Source: Parapedobacter flavus (GTDB lineage: Bacteria; Bacteroidota; Bacteroidia; Sphingobacteriales; Sphingobacteriaceae). Taken from it: DNA of 64,000 nt. Under the pieces are notes generated by a model that saw only the letters and a list, made by a program, of their open reading frames with translations, was not told the origin of the DNA and made no database searches. The DNA lies in NCBI RefSeq assembly GCF_035818675.1, contig NZ_JAYKZZ010000020.1, forward strand, positions 67,941 to 131,940. The letters run 5' to 3'. Shown here one piece after another: positions 1 to 8,003 of the stretch. The position numbers and the translations under genes are program-made. Every line of letters begins with the position of its first letter. Within the stretch, counting starts at the first letter, position 1.

Positions 1-2
1 TT

Positions 3-350
3 TGGGGGTATAGCGACCCCGGTTTGGCCAATAAAGAAGACAAAACCTCGATAACAGGTTATTTTGAAGGCACTGAGCCATTTTGGAATATGACGGTCGA
101 AGAAAACCGCATCGTACTGCATTGTGTCAACGACATCGTAAGGGATACCCTGCTGTTATCCCGAAAGCAGACCCATACGGAAACCTACGCGTTTCATGGG
201 CGTGCCATCCATGGCATCGTCAGGAGGTCGGAAACAGGCGGCTGTACGTTGGACATAACCGGAGAGGATAACCCCACACACGATATCTATTTTGCTTATC
301 GAAATGTAACCTATATGGGCTGCGGTAAGCTGTCTATTCGGAGCAAATAG
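3..350 (+). CDS. COG3650-like protein, C-terminal part (5' end outside window)
   Basis: The reading frame is open from the left edge, so this is the 3' part of a longer gene; the TTG at 24 need not be a start. The visible protein has an N-terminal 'GTEPFW' motif and a C-terminal 'YMGCGKL' motif, the arrangement seen in COG3650-type periplasmic/lipoprotein domains of unknown function, often found with NlpE- or META-like domains. No catalytic residues can be named. It ends 22 bases before the Sir2 gene and may share its transcript. The family call is by motif resemblance only. Confidence 0.55.
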   Translation, partial: WGYSDPGLANKEDKTSITGYFEGTEPFWNMTVEENRIVLHCVNDIVRDTLLLSRKQTHTETYAFHGRAIHGIVRRSETGGCTLDITGEDNPTHDIYFAYRNVTYMGCGKLSIRSK

Positions 351-372
351 TATATGGCTTATCTTGATTCCC

Positions 373-1077
373 ATGAAAAAAATAGTGGTACTTTCCGGAG
401 CGGGCATAAGTGCTGAAAGCGGATTGAAGACCTTTCGCGATTTGGACGGTTTGTGGGAAAACTACAAGATTGAAGAGGTCGCAACGATTGATGCTTGGCA
501 TCAAAATCCAACTTTGGTACTTCAATTTTATGATGAGCGCCGTGCAGGGGTGATGGAAGCTCAGCCTAATCTTGCTCACCAGCTTTTAGCTGATTTGCAA
601 GCGCATTTCGATGTACAGATCATCACACAGAATGTCGATGATTTACATGAACGGGCAGGTAGTAAAAAGGTTCTGCATCTGCACGGAGAAATCACCAAAA
701 TGCGAAGCGTAAAAAACGAGATGCTTCTTTTTCCGGCCAGCCAACGGATCAAATTAGGTGACCTGGCCGAAGACGGTGGGCAGCTAAGGCCACATATAGT
801 CTGGTTTGGAGAAGATGTCCCGATGATCGCGCACGCCATTCCGCTTATGGCACAGGCAGACTACCTCCTGGTGATTGGCACGTCGTTACAGGTCTATCCA
901 GCCGCAGGGCTCATCGACGAAGCGCCGCAAGATTGCAGGCGCTTTTTGATCGACAGGCAGTTACTTGCACCGTCCAAATCCCTAAATTATGAGATCATTC
1001 AAGACGTCGCGACTGCGGGAATGAAAATCTTGTATGAGCGACTCTTTGATCAAGAAAACATCGTTTCGATGGATTAA
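373..1077 (+). CDS. cobB: Sir2-family NAD-dependent protein deacylase
   Basis: Cytoplasmic sirtuin that removes acyl groups from lysine using NAD+. From the ATG at 373 (the TTG at 364 is a poorer start) the 234-residue protein has GAGIS at 9-13, FRD at 21-23, QNVD at 86-89 and the catalytic HG pair at His104. Tyr53 and Arg56 form the YxxR pair that in SIRT5/CobB-type (class III) sirtuins recognises succinyl and malonyl groups, so desuccinylase activity is likely. Oddly, the stretch after His104 has none of the four zinc-binding cysteines of the small domain. The length is normal for class III sirtuins. It sits in a run of unrelated single genes. Confidence 0.93.
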   Translation: MKKIVVLSGAGISAESGLKTFRDLDGLWENYKIEEVATIDAWHQNPTLVLQFYDERRAGVMEAQPNLAHQLLADLQAHFDVQIITQNVDDLHERAGSKKVLHLHGEITKMRSVKNEMLLFPASQRIKLGDLAEDGGQLRPHIVWFGEDVPMIAHAIPLMAQADYLLVIGTSLQVYPAAGLIDEAPQDCRRFLIDRQLLAPSKSLNYEIIQDVATAGMKILYERLFDQENIVSMD

Positions 1078-1365
1078 TGTTCAAGCTGTCGTGATTACCC
1101 CGTTAAAATGTCGTTTACCTATCCCATCCCGTGCTCCAGCCCACCTTCCCTTACTCTTCCTTCGGGGGCCTATCCCCATATGTCCCGCATATATCTCGGT
1201 AAAAAGCCCAAAACGCGGCACTTTAGCGAAGGGTAAGCGGATGCATAGTGGGAGAACCCCACTTTCGGATAGGGAAAGGAGCCATTCCGAAGGCGATCCC
1301 GAAGTGGTTCGAATATTGCGGTAATCCAACTACTTGAGGCATTCAAATGTGATAGACGAGAAGTG
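1078..1365. other. intergenic stretch, no gene seen
   Basis: The 288 bases between the convergent Sir2 and DUF1835 genes contain short open frames on both strands but none with a plausible protein. A small perfect hairpin (6-bp arms at 1247-1252 and 1258-1263) is present without a U-tract, so it is at best a weak terminator. Confidence 0.5.
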
Positions 1366-2202
1366 TCAGCAAGAACAAACTTTAAAGACCATACGACCAC
1401 GGCTGGGGTCCTCATGACGTTCGGTAATTGCTATGGTGCCTTTTTCACCCAGACAGTTTAATCGATGAAATAGAAAAACATCACCGATTCCAGATAAACC
1501 ATAAGTATTCCAGATAGTTGTTAATGCTTGGGCAACGATCAATGCCGAGCTTTTAGGTTCACGGGTACATTTTTCCAAAAGAAATGTATCGAAAAACCGA
1601 TGGTTACCGGTTAAGATATTGTTCGATTTGTCAAAAATGTGAATGGTGGCATGGTCAGCTAGCAACCGTTCCCACAAAGACTCCCAATAAGCCCGATGCT
1701 GTGTGTTAAGTTCGTAAAAGTGCTTGGCTACATCGGGTAAGTCGGCGGGGTTCATTAAATATAATGTAGTTGGATTGATTGCCTCTCCGCGGATATTTCT
1801 TACATGGACATTATGAAAGTCGGGTTTGAAAATGGATATTTGGATGTTCCGTAGGTAATGAAGCAACCGTGCTGTTGCGATTTTCTCGTTGCCATCTTCG
1901 CCAAACCAAAGATAGATCGCCTCATATCGCGGTATATCGATAGATAACTTTTTAATACGGTTGCGGTCTTCCTCTAAAAAATCGATGTGGCTTTCGCTCC
2001 CATGTGGCCCGTACACGTTTTTAATCCACCACAACCGCCTGTTTTCGGTCCCCCGGTCGTCATCAACATCGAAAAGTGGTCCTAAGCACAGCGAATCATT
2101 CAATACCAGTACATCTTCTGCCTCGGGATTTATCAGTCCACTCTGCAATAAAATGGTGTTGCTGGTGTGCCCAAACACAAGATGAATATTTCTTTTATCC
2201 AT
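1366..2202 (-). CDS. DUF1835 domain-containing protein
   Basis: Cytoplasmic protein of 278 residues. The N-terminus (HLVFGHTSNTILLQSGL, then VLVLNDSLCLGPL) matches the DUF1835 signature: a beta strand with a small turn, followed by the conserved 'NDxLxxGPL'. The second half (about 150-270) probably corresponds to the DUF3658 domain commonly attached to DUF1835. The biochemical role of these domains is unknown. The gene stands alone and converges on the Sir2 gene. Confidence 0.85.
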   Translation of the reverse strand: MDKRNIHLVFGHTSNTILLQSGLINPEAEDVLVLNDSLCLGPLFDVDDDRGTENRRLWWIKNVYGPHGSESHIDFLEEDRNRIKKLSIDIPRYEAIYLWFGEDGNEKIATARLLHYLRNIQISIFKPDFHNVHVRNIRGEAINPTTLYLMNPADLPDVAKHFYELNTQHRAYWESLWERLLADHATIHIFDKSNNILTGNHRFFDTFLLEKCTREPKSSALIVAQALTTIWNTYGLSGIGDVFLFHRLNCLGEKGTIAITERHEDPSRGRMVFKVCSC

Positions 2203-2777
2203 AACTACGCTAATATAATACCTTTCTATCTAGATTGACGCTCCGTATTGATAATTGTAGCTTGACATAAAGAGGGGATTTCTTCGCCCTTTGTTCGCCC
2301 GTTATGCGTGCGGGATGTAAGCTGTATACGTGCTGTATGTTACCTTTTCGCGCATACGCCCCGCATACCGCTTACATCCCGCAGGCATTATGTTGGGAGA
2401 TAAGACGAAGTTGGTCTTATCCTGAGACGGCGTTCTTAACTGGGTTAAGGGAATGCTGCTACAAAAGTCCGACATTAGCGGTATGACCATGGCATAAGCG
2501 AAATGAGTTGCCACCTCTACCCTGTAGAAATGAGGGGATCATAGCCACTAATGTAGGTAATGTAGTCTGGTTCGCTATCCGTCAAACAGACTAAATGGTA
2601 TTTCGAAGGAACCTGGGACGAAAAGATTCGGCGATAGCGTATAGAGACGGCATCTGCACACCTCTTTTTACAAAGTAAGTTCCCGTTGGATATGGCCGGG
2701 GACGGTGATGGAGGGTTGTATCGGCTCCCGCGGCGAATATTCCGCTCAGCGAATCGCTACGCGCCAGCTGCCGCCGT
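2203..2777. other. 575-base intergenic region with structured segment
   Basis: No convincing protein is encoded here: open frames on both strands are short and of implausible composition. The left half holds the chain of inverted repeats described at 2302-2449. The right half (about 2450-2777) shows no recognisable RNA gene, repeat or promoter to my eye. Confidence 0.5.
2302..2449. repeat. chain of three inverted repeats, including an 89-nt imperfect hairpin
   Basis: Arms of 13 perfectly complementary bases (2310-2322 and 2370-2382) are extended outward to about 2302 and 2390 with two mismatches, and inward to about 2340/2352 with scattered mismatches, leaving a terminal loop near 2341-2351. 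Two further perfect hairpins follow: 8-bp arms at 2399-2406/2414-2421 and 6-bp arms at 2435-2440/2444-2449. This could be a structured non-coding RNA, a REP/BIME-like palindromic element or a relic of a small mobile element. No protein or known RNA family was recognised. Confidence 0.6.
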
Positions 2778-2969
2778 ATGAAACGGTTTACCACGAGAGA
2801 TATGCTGCTCCGGCTGATGATGATTGGGTTGGTTTCGTTTTTCACCTACGGGATAACCTTTACGGCGGCGAAATACGGGCTGTTCAGCGTGATTTGCGCG
2901 GGGTACCTAATTCAGTTGATTGTGCACAGAGAAGCGTGTGGGGCTGCCGGTTGCGGCGATTGCATCTAA
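2778..2969 (+). CDS. possible small membrane protein
   Basis: Open frame of 63 residues starting at ATG. It has a basic N-terminus (MKRFTTRD) followed by two hydrophobic segments (about 10-30 and 34-48) and a cysteine-rich tail. This is a plausible bacterial small membrane protein, but no family is recognised and no promoter or ribosome site decides the start. A longer frame (2705-2998) overlaps it with much less protein-like composition, and I prefer the shorter one. Confidence 0.35.
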   Translation: MKRFTTRDMLLRLMMIGLVSFFTYGITFTAAKYGLFSVICAGYLIQLIVHREACGAAGCGDCI

Positions 2970-3082
2970 CCATCCGCGCACTGGGTGAAACCAGGTGAAG
3001 GTTTTTTTGCCTATTTTAAGCGGTGCTCATGAGTGCACTACATTCGGTTTTCAGTACTTTTGCTTCAGTAAAGCAAAAAAGC

Positions 3083-3460
3083 ATGAGGGACTTCAAAGCT
3101 TATTTCATTATTCCCGCCGAACCCGAGGAAGTGTACCTGGCGCTGACCACAGAAATAACCATCAACCTGTGGACCGGCGAGGAAGCCACCATGGTTGCGG
3201 AACCGGATACGGAATTCTCCTTGTGGAGTGGTGCCATCGTAGGGAAGAACCTATCTTTCGTAAAGGATAAGGAAATCGTACAGCAGTGGTACTTCGGTGA
3301 AGACACGGAATCTATTGCCACCATCCGGCTGCATCCGCATAAGCGCGGTACGTCCATGGAGGTGCGGCAATCGGGTATCCCCGATGAGGCGTATGACGAC
3401 ATTGCCGACGGCTGGAACAACACTTACGCCGCGGCGCTGATTGATTTCTACCGCGAATAA
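3083..3460 (+). CDS. SRPBCC (AHSA1/START-like) domain protein
   Basis: A 125-residue single-domain protein with the helix-grip fold of the Aha1/START superfamily. It begins 'MRDFKAYFIIPAEPEEVYLALT', the usual first strand plus helix of these proteins, has the central 'GAIVGKNLSFVKDKEIVQQWYF' strand pair, and ends with the long C-terminal helix (WNNTYAAALIDFYRE). The ATG at 3083 is chosen because the family starts there; a longer frame from 3023 adds an unrelated leader. Ligand unknown. Its 3' end overlaps the convergent crcB gene by 13 bases. Confidence 0.85.
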   Translation: MRDFKAYFIIPAEPEEVYLALTTEITINLWTGEEATMVAEPDTEFSLWSGAIVGKNLSFVKDKEIVQQWYFGEDTESIATIRLHPHKRGTSMEVRQSGIPDEAYDDIADGWNNTYAAALIDFYRE

Positions 3461-3834
3461 ACCGCTTGGCTCGCCAACATGCCCAACCATACGAGTGCGA
3501 TACCCAGCACTACACTCAACACTGTATAGCCGATGGCCATAATTAGCTGCTGGTTTTCAATGAGCACCATGTTTTCGCTCGCAAAGGTGGAAAAGGTAGT
3601 ATAACCGCCGCAAAAACCGGTAATGAGCAGAAATCGCATGGTGTTGTCGCTGTACGGTGGCTGTGCGAAGATACCGGCCAAGATACCGATCAGGAAACAG
3701 CCCGAAAGGTTAACCACCAGGGTAGGCAAGGGGAAGCCACCTTGTACGAATCTACTCGTAGCCACCGATACCAGAAACCGGAGCATACTGCCGATGCCGC
3801 CACCGATACCTACCAATAAAAGTTGTTTAATCAT
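3448..3834 (-). CDS. crcB: fluoride ion channel CrcB (Fluc)
   Basis: Small four-helix inner-membrane channel that exports fluoride as a dual-topology dimer. The 128-residue protein shows the family signatures: GGGIGSMLRF near the start, the NLSGCF(x)IG motif with the conserved Asn in TM2, and GFCGGYTTFSTFASE in TM3, which carries the pore phenylalanines and the Na+/polar track. The ATG at 3834 is preferred over the GTG one codon upstream. It has its own promoter (3889-3917). No clear fluoride riboswitch was found in the leader. Confidence 0.95.
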   Translation of the reverse strand: MIKQLLLVGIGGGIGSMLRFLVSVATSRFVQGGFPLPTLVVNLSGCFLIGILAGIFAQPPYSDNTMRFLLITGFCGGYTTFSTFASENMVLIENQQLIMAIGYTVLSVVLGIALVWLGMLASQAVYSR

Positions 3835-3888
3835 CACTGTTTTTTATAACCATCTGCCCAAGGGATCGGCTGCCATCTGCTAGCAACG

Positions 3889-3917
3889 CAAAGGTAATTA
3901 AAATAGTGGGCTTCAAA
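3889..3917 (-). promoter_or_regulatory. promoter of crcB
   Basis: On the minus strand a perfect Bacteroidota -7 element TACCTTTG (3889-3896) is preceded, 17 bases upstream, by TTTG (3914-3917) as the -33 element. It directs transcription toward crcB about 55 bases away. Confidence 0.6.
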
Positions 3918-4009
3918 ATGCAATTGGCAAAATACACTATTTTAGGTATTGTGTATCAGTGGGATACGTGCTAGCTTTGGATAAGCAAAACCAAAAGACG
4001 ACCGCGTTG

Positions 4010-4041
4010 TTTGTACTAACGATAAGGAATAGGTAAGTTTG
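4010..4041 (+). promoter_or_regulatory. promoter of the DUF2892 gene
   Basis: TTTG at 4010-4013 and TAAGTTTG at 4034-4041, separated by 20 bases, match the Bacteroidota -33/-7 consensus. The -7 box overlaps a TTG that could extend the reading frame, so that codon would not be in the transcript and the ATG at 4060 must be the start. Confidence 0.65.
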
Positions 4042-4059
4042 TCTAAGAGACTGAATGAT

Positions 4060-4347
4060 ATGGACACCAAGACCAAAGAAATATTGGAAGATGTGAAATA
4101 CCGGCTCCAAGAAGCCAACGACAATGCGAATATTGCCAATTCGGAGCGGTTGTTGTCCGTGGCAGCGGGCGCTTTTGTGTTATACACGGGCATTACGCGC
4201 ATGTTCAGGACACCACTTTCCTCGTTGGCAGAAGTAGCTGTTGGCGGCGCATTGATACTACGTGGCGCCACGGGCTATTGCCCGGTGAAGGATTCGGTGT
4301 GTTGCAATCGGCGCGCCGAGGGGGTGGAGCATATTGTAGCAGAGTAA
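4060..4347 (+). CDS. DUF2892 / YgaP-like membrane protein
   Basis: A 95-residue protein. After a charged helix (about 1-34) come two closely spaced hydrophobic segments (ERLLSVAAGAFVLYTGI and LAEVAVGGALILRGATGYCPV), the pattern of the DUF2892 inner-membrane domain found alone or fused to rhodaneses. The 'GATGYCP' turn is the family's most conserved element. Function is unknown. The start is fixed by the promoter position (see 4010-4041). It lies 49 bases upstream of the exopolysaccharide operon and in the same direction, so it could be co-transcribed. Confidence 0.8.
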   Translation: MDTKTKEILEDVKYRLQEANDNANIANSERLLSVAAGAFVLYTGITRMFRTPLSSLAEVAVGGALILRGATGYCPVKDSVCCNRRAEGVEHIVAE

Positions 4348-4396
4348 CTGCTCGTTTTGGCCGGCCGGCATTTTTTTCGATATTGGTTGGCTGAAT

Positions 4397-5971
4397 ATGG
4401 ACTCCAATAGCTCAGCACTGCCTGAAGGCACAACGGACCAATTGAGCGGTACTAAGCGTGTGTTTTCTGGATCCCTGTGGGGGGTGTTGGCCAAAATAGT
4501 CGACGCGCTCGCCAAATTCGTTACCATTCCGCTGCTGGTCGGTTTTTATGGGAAAGCCGACTACGGATTAATTGCACTCGCTTTTTCGCTTAATGCTTAC
4601 CTGCGCTTGATGGACTTGGGGTTCAACGTGGGAGCCGTGCGGTTTTTTTCGATGTGGACGGCGGACAGCAATTGGGAAAAAATAAGCCGGGTATCCCGTT
4701 CCAGTATTGTTTTTTATGGTGCCATAGGACTTATCAACGCCGTTATATTTCTGGTGATGTCTGTTCACGGGCAGCAGCTGTTCAACCTTGCCGATACGCA
4801 GTTGCCATTGTACCGGCAGATGATGTACGTGTTGGCACTTTCAACGGTGCTGAGCTGGCTTTCGGGCGTGGCGGTCCAGTTGTTGAGCGCCAAGGAAGAA
4901 CTGGGTTTCGTAAACCGGATTACCGCTGTTAGCAGCGTCGTGAATTTCGTGGTCGCTTTGTTAGCCATCCAGTTGCACGTTACCTTGATTACCTATTTTA
5001 TCGGCTATACGCTCGCTACCCTCATGCCCATCCCGTTTTATTTCTGGCGGTTAAAGGTCTTTCCAGTACCGCGGAATTCGCTATTGGCCCCCCGCTGGGA
5101 TGGGGCTGCATTCCGAGAAATATTGATGTATAGCCTAGCGATTTTCGCGATGGGATTGTTTCAGCTGACGGCAAATAACCTCCGGCCGCTGCTGCTCGGC
5201 AAGTTTGCCGGCGGCATCGAAGTGCTTACCGATTACCGTGTTATCCAAACCATTGCGATGTTGATTGTGGCGTTCGGGGGTGTTTTTATGCAGGTGCTGC
5301 TACCGTCGGCATCAAAAGCCTACGCCACCGGCGACCATCAACGGATGGAACGTATGGTATTTAAAGCGACCGCGTACATCTCCATTTTTTTAAGCTTCAT
5401 GGTATTCGTGTTGATCTTGAATGCAGATGAAATTTTGCTACTGTATATGGGTAACGCGTATAGCGGCCTGACGTTTTGGTTGTCCATATGGTTGCTCACG
5501 GTGTTGCTTTCCATGCACAACACCCCGGTGGCCAGCCTTGTCCTTTCCACGGGTAAAACACGTGCCCTTGTTTATTCGTCGGCCGTGGCCTGTATCGTTT
5601 CACTGCCCATCACGGTCATCTTTGCACCCCGCCTCCAGGTAGGTGCGGCGGTGTTGGGGTACTTGGTTTATATGGTGCTCCAAATAGGCTTCTTTTACCT
5701 CTATTACATCCCTAAGGTGCTCCATTTGGATGGGTTCCGTTTATTTAGCCGAGCCTTCCTACCGGCGGCAATTGGGGGTGTGGTCGCACTGGCGGCTGGG
5801 CATTATGCATCGGGGTGGCTACCCCAACGCGGCGTATATGGCACGGTTATCGTCAGTACGGCTATCTTTGGGTTGGTTTATGGTACGTATCTACGGTTAT
5901 TTGTGCTCAAATCCGTAGCGATTCGTGAACTGAAGGAAACACTCATCGGGAAAGGAAAAAGGGATGCCTGA
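4397..5971 (+). CDS. Wzx-type polysaccharide flippase
   Basis: Inner-membrane transporter of 524 residues with about 12-14 hydrophobic segments, belonging to the MATE/PST superfamily (polysaccharide biosynthesis protein, RfbX/Wzx). It probably turns the undecaprenyl-linked repeat unit made by the following glycosyltransferases to the periplasmic face. The N-terminal 'SGSLWGVLAKIVDALAKFVTIPLLVGFYG' helix is typical. It is the first gene of a tightly packed operon, and its stop overlaps the start of the next gene by 8 bases. A lipid II flippase of the same superfamily is less likely given the neighbours. Confidence 0.88.
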   Translation: MDSNSSALPEGTTDQLSGTKRVFSGSLWGVLAKIVDALAKFVTIPLLVGFYGKADYGLIALAFSLNAYLRLMDLGFNVGAVRFFSMWTADSNWEKISRVSRSSIVFYGAIGLINAVIFLVMSVHGQQLFNLADTQLPLYRQMMYVLALSTVLSWLSGVAVQLLSAKEELGFVNRITAVSSVVNFVVALLAIQLHVTLITYFIGYTLATLMPIPFYFWRLKVFPVPRNSLLAPRWDGAAFREILMYSLAIFAMGLFQLTANNLRPLLLGKFAGGIEVLTDYRVIQTIAMLIVAFGGVFMQVLLPSASKAYATGDHQRMERMVFKATAYISIFLSFMVFVLILNADEILLLYMGNAYSGLTFWLSIWLLTVLLSMHNTPVASLVLSTGKTRALVYSSAVACIVSLPITVIFAPRLQVGAAVLGYLVYMVLQIGFFYLYYIPKVLHLDGFRLFSRAFLPAAIGGVVALAAGHYASGWLPQRGVYGTVIVSTAIFGLVYGTYLRLFVLKSVAIRELKETLIGKGKRDA

Positions 5972-6905
5972 ATTTTCGATTTGTATACCGGCATACAAAA
6001 GCCGTTTTCTAGCGGAGTGCATAGCGAGCATTCTGCGACAGTCGTATGTAGATTTCGAGGTGATTGTACTCAACGATTGTTCACCCGAGCCGGTGGAAGA
6101 AATTGTGCGCTCCTTTTCAGATACCCGTATCCGGTACTATGAGAATGAAAGCAACGTGGGGCCATTGCGCCTCACGGACAACTGGAATAGGTGCGTGGCA
6201 CTCGCAGAGGGAGCGTATGTGGTAATCATGGGCGACGACGACCGGTTGGAGCGCGATTATCTCGAAGAGTTTATGACCTTGATGACTCATTATCCCGGCC
6301 TAGACGTGTATCATTGCCGGAGCCTCATTATCGACGACAGCGGTGATGCCATCCGGCTAACGCCTGCCGGTCCGTCATTCGAGCGGGTTTGCGACCATAT
6401 TTGGCACCGATTGAACCAATGGCGGTCGCAGTACATTTCCGATTTCGTTTACCGAAGGGAAGCGCTTAGCAGGGAAGGGGGGTGCTATGCATTGCCCCTG
6501 GCGTGGGGGTCTGACGACATCACGGCCTACAAGGCATGCGCCGGAAAAGGCATGGCCCATACCAACAGGCCGGTATTCAATTATCGCCACCATAACCTTT
6601 CAATCACGTCGACCGGCAATGATCTCGAAAAGATGCGAGCCAATGTGTTATATGCGGTGTGGTTGCGTGGCTTTTTGGCAGACCACATCCCCCACGAAGC
6701 CGAAGAGGTGGTTTACCGTAATTTGCTTGAACAACAAGATAGGCTTATGCAGCAACGGAAGCAATTTACCATGGCCCTTTCCATGCGCCGCCACCGTGCG
6801 CGTCGGTTTTGGATGTGGTACAAACACCGGAAAGAATTTGGTCTCCGGCTCCATGACATTATCCTAGCGGCTGTAAAAGCACAGGGGCTTGCGAAACGAA
6901 TGTAG
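5964..6905 (+). CDS. GT2-family glycosyltransferase
   Basis: Cytoplasmic inverting glycosyltransferase of the GT-A fold, 313 residues. The N-terminus FSICIPAYKS and VLNDCSPE form the nucleotide-binding strands. 'GDDDRLERDY' near residue 90 is the DxD metal/nucleotide-sugar motif, and 'WGSDDITAY' around 175-185 probably supplies the catalytic acidic residue. Donor and acceptor sugars cannot be told from sequence. It overlaps the flippase gene by 8 bases, so it presumably adds one sugar of the repeat unit. Confidence 0.88.
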   Translation: MPEFSICIPAYKSRFLAECIASILRQSYVDFEVIVLNDCSPEPVEEIVRSFSDTRIRYYENESNVGPLRLTDNWNRCVALAEGAYVVIMGDDDRLERDYLEEFMTLMTHYPGLDVYHCRSLIIDDSGDAIRLTPAGPSFERVCDHIWHRLNQWRSQYISDFVYRREALSREGGCYALPLAWGSDDITAYKACAGKGMAHTNRPVFNYRHHNLSITSTGNDLEKMRANVLYAVWLRGFLADHIPHEAEEVVYRNLLEQQDRLMQQRKQFTMALSMRRHRARRFWMWYKHRKEFGLRLHDIILAAVKAQGLAKRM

Positions 6906-6917
6906 CACTGAAGGATC

Positions 6918-8003
6918 ATGGATATTATTTTCAATCCCCCCGCTAATGAAGAAAACCGGTACATCCAGCTATTGGTAAACGAACTGCGGGCCAAGGGGTA
7001 CCGCATACATCCCCTAGATACCATTTTTTCCAGTCGGAAGCATTTCCGGTCCATCAAATTGGTACACCTCAACTGGTTTGAAAACATCGATGATCGTGGT
7101 TTTTTCGTTGCGTTGCGCAGTTTCCTGCGGAAGCTGACCGTGCTTGCCGTCATCCGGTTGAGTGGGAAACCCTTGATTTGGACCCTCCACAACCGCGTGT
7201 CGCACGAAAAAGGCGCTGCGTTTTTCAGCCATACCCTTATCCGCCTGCTGGTACGCTGGTCGGACCGCATCATCATCCATTCGGGCCAGTCGGAGGCCGT
7301 GCTGGCAACGTATGGGGCACAAGTATCTGAACGGGTAATCCATCTGCCACACCCACATTTCATTGGTGCATATGGGGATACCGTTTCGGCCACCACACGC
7401 CAAGGCGATAACTTGGACCTCCTGTTTATCGGCATGGTGAAGCCCTATAAAAACCTGGAGCTGCTTATCGATGTGGTACGCAAATTCGGCCCGCACGTAC
7501 GGCTTACCATCGCCGGCAAAGCCATCGACGAAAGCTACCAGCAAACGCTTGCGAGCCGAGCAGAAAATACCGGGAATGTGACGTTATTGCCCTACTTTAT
7601 ACCCGATGGTGAAATAGCCGGAATGCTTGGTGAGGCGGATGCGGTTGTATCGCCATATGATTTGGCGAGCAGCCTCAATTCGGGCACCGTTATCTTGGCG
7701 TTTTCGTATAAGAAAACGGTCATATGCCCGGAAATCGGCACGATTTCGGGTCTAGGTAGCCGTATGGTGGATACCTTTTGTTATCGGTACGGTACCGATG
7801 AAGAACACCGAATGGCATTGACACAGCAAATTGAACAGGCGTTGGTGCGAAAGCGGGATGATCCGGCGGCGTTGGACCAAATGGGCGAGCGTCTATATAA
7901 ACACGTGGCGGCGGCACACGATCCGCACCGCATCGGGGATGAGTTGGATCGGATATATCATTATTTCGTCGATAAGGATAATCCCAAAAGAGTGGACGGA
8001 TGA
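6918..8003 (+). CDS. GT4-like glycosyltransferase
   Basis: A 361-residue GT-B-fold enzyme. The N-terminal half is divergent (DIIFNPPANEENRYIQLLVNEL, later LVHLNWFEN and 'WTLHNRVSHE'), whereas the C-terminal half has the group 1 features: 'LLFIGMVKPYKNLELLIDVV', 'LTIAGKA' and 'ADAVVSPYDLASSLNSGTVILAFSYKKTVICPEIG'. In this last element the usual E-x7-E donor-binding motif is replaced by a serine/asparagine-rich version, as in some beta-glucosyl or GumK-like enzymes. It starts 12 bases after the GT2 gene and overlaps the next gene by 4 bases. Confidence 0.82.
   Translation: MDIIFNPPANEENRYIQLLVNELRAKGYRIHPLDTIFSSRKHFRSIKLVHLNWFENIDDRGFFVALRSFLRKLTVLAVIRLSGKPLIWTLHNRVSHEKGAAFFSHTLIRLLVRWSDRIIIHSGQSEAVLATYGAQVSERVIHLPHPHFIGAYGDTVSATTRQGDNLDLLFIGMVKPYKNLELLIDVVRKFGPHVRLTIAGKAIDESYQQTLASRAENTGNVTLLPYFIPDGEIAGMLGEADAVVSPYDLASSLNSGTVILAFSYKKTVICPEIGTISGLGSRMVDTFCYRYGTDEEHRMALTQQIEQALVRKRDDPAALDQMGERLYKHVAAAHDPHRIGDELDRIYHYFVDKDNPKRVDG

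Noticed and set aside
2302..2390. Integron attC site
   Set aside because: The hairpin lacks the GTTRRRY/RYYYAAC core ends, and no cassette array or integrase is present.
2705..2998. 97-residue plus-strand gene
   Set aside because: It overlaps a more protein-like small membrane frame and has no family, signal or promoter support.
3838..3940. Fluoride riboswitch upstream of crcB
   Set aside because: The leader lacks the conserved pseudoknot and GCUGAUG-type segments; only a promoter is convincing.
6713..7544. Minus-strand frames of 240 and 176 residues
   Set aside because: They lie opposite two clear glycosyltransferases and show no protein family character.
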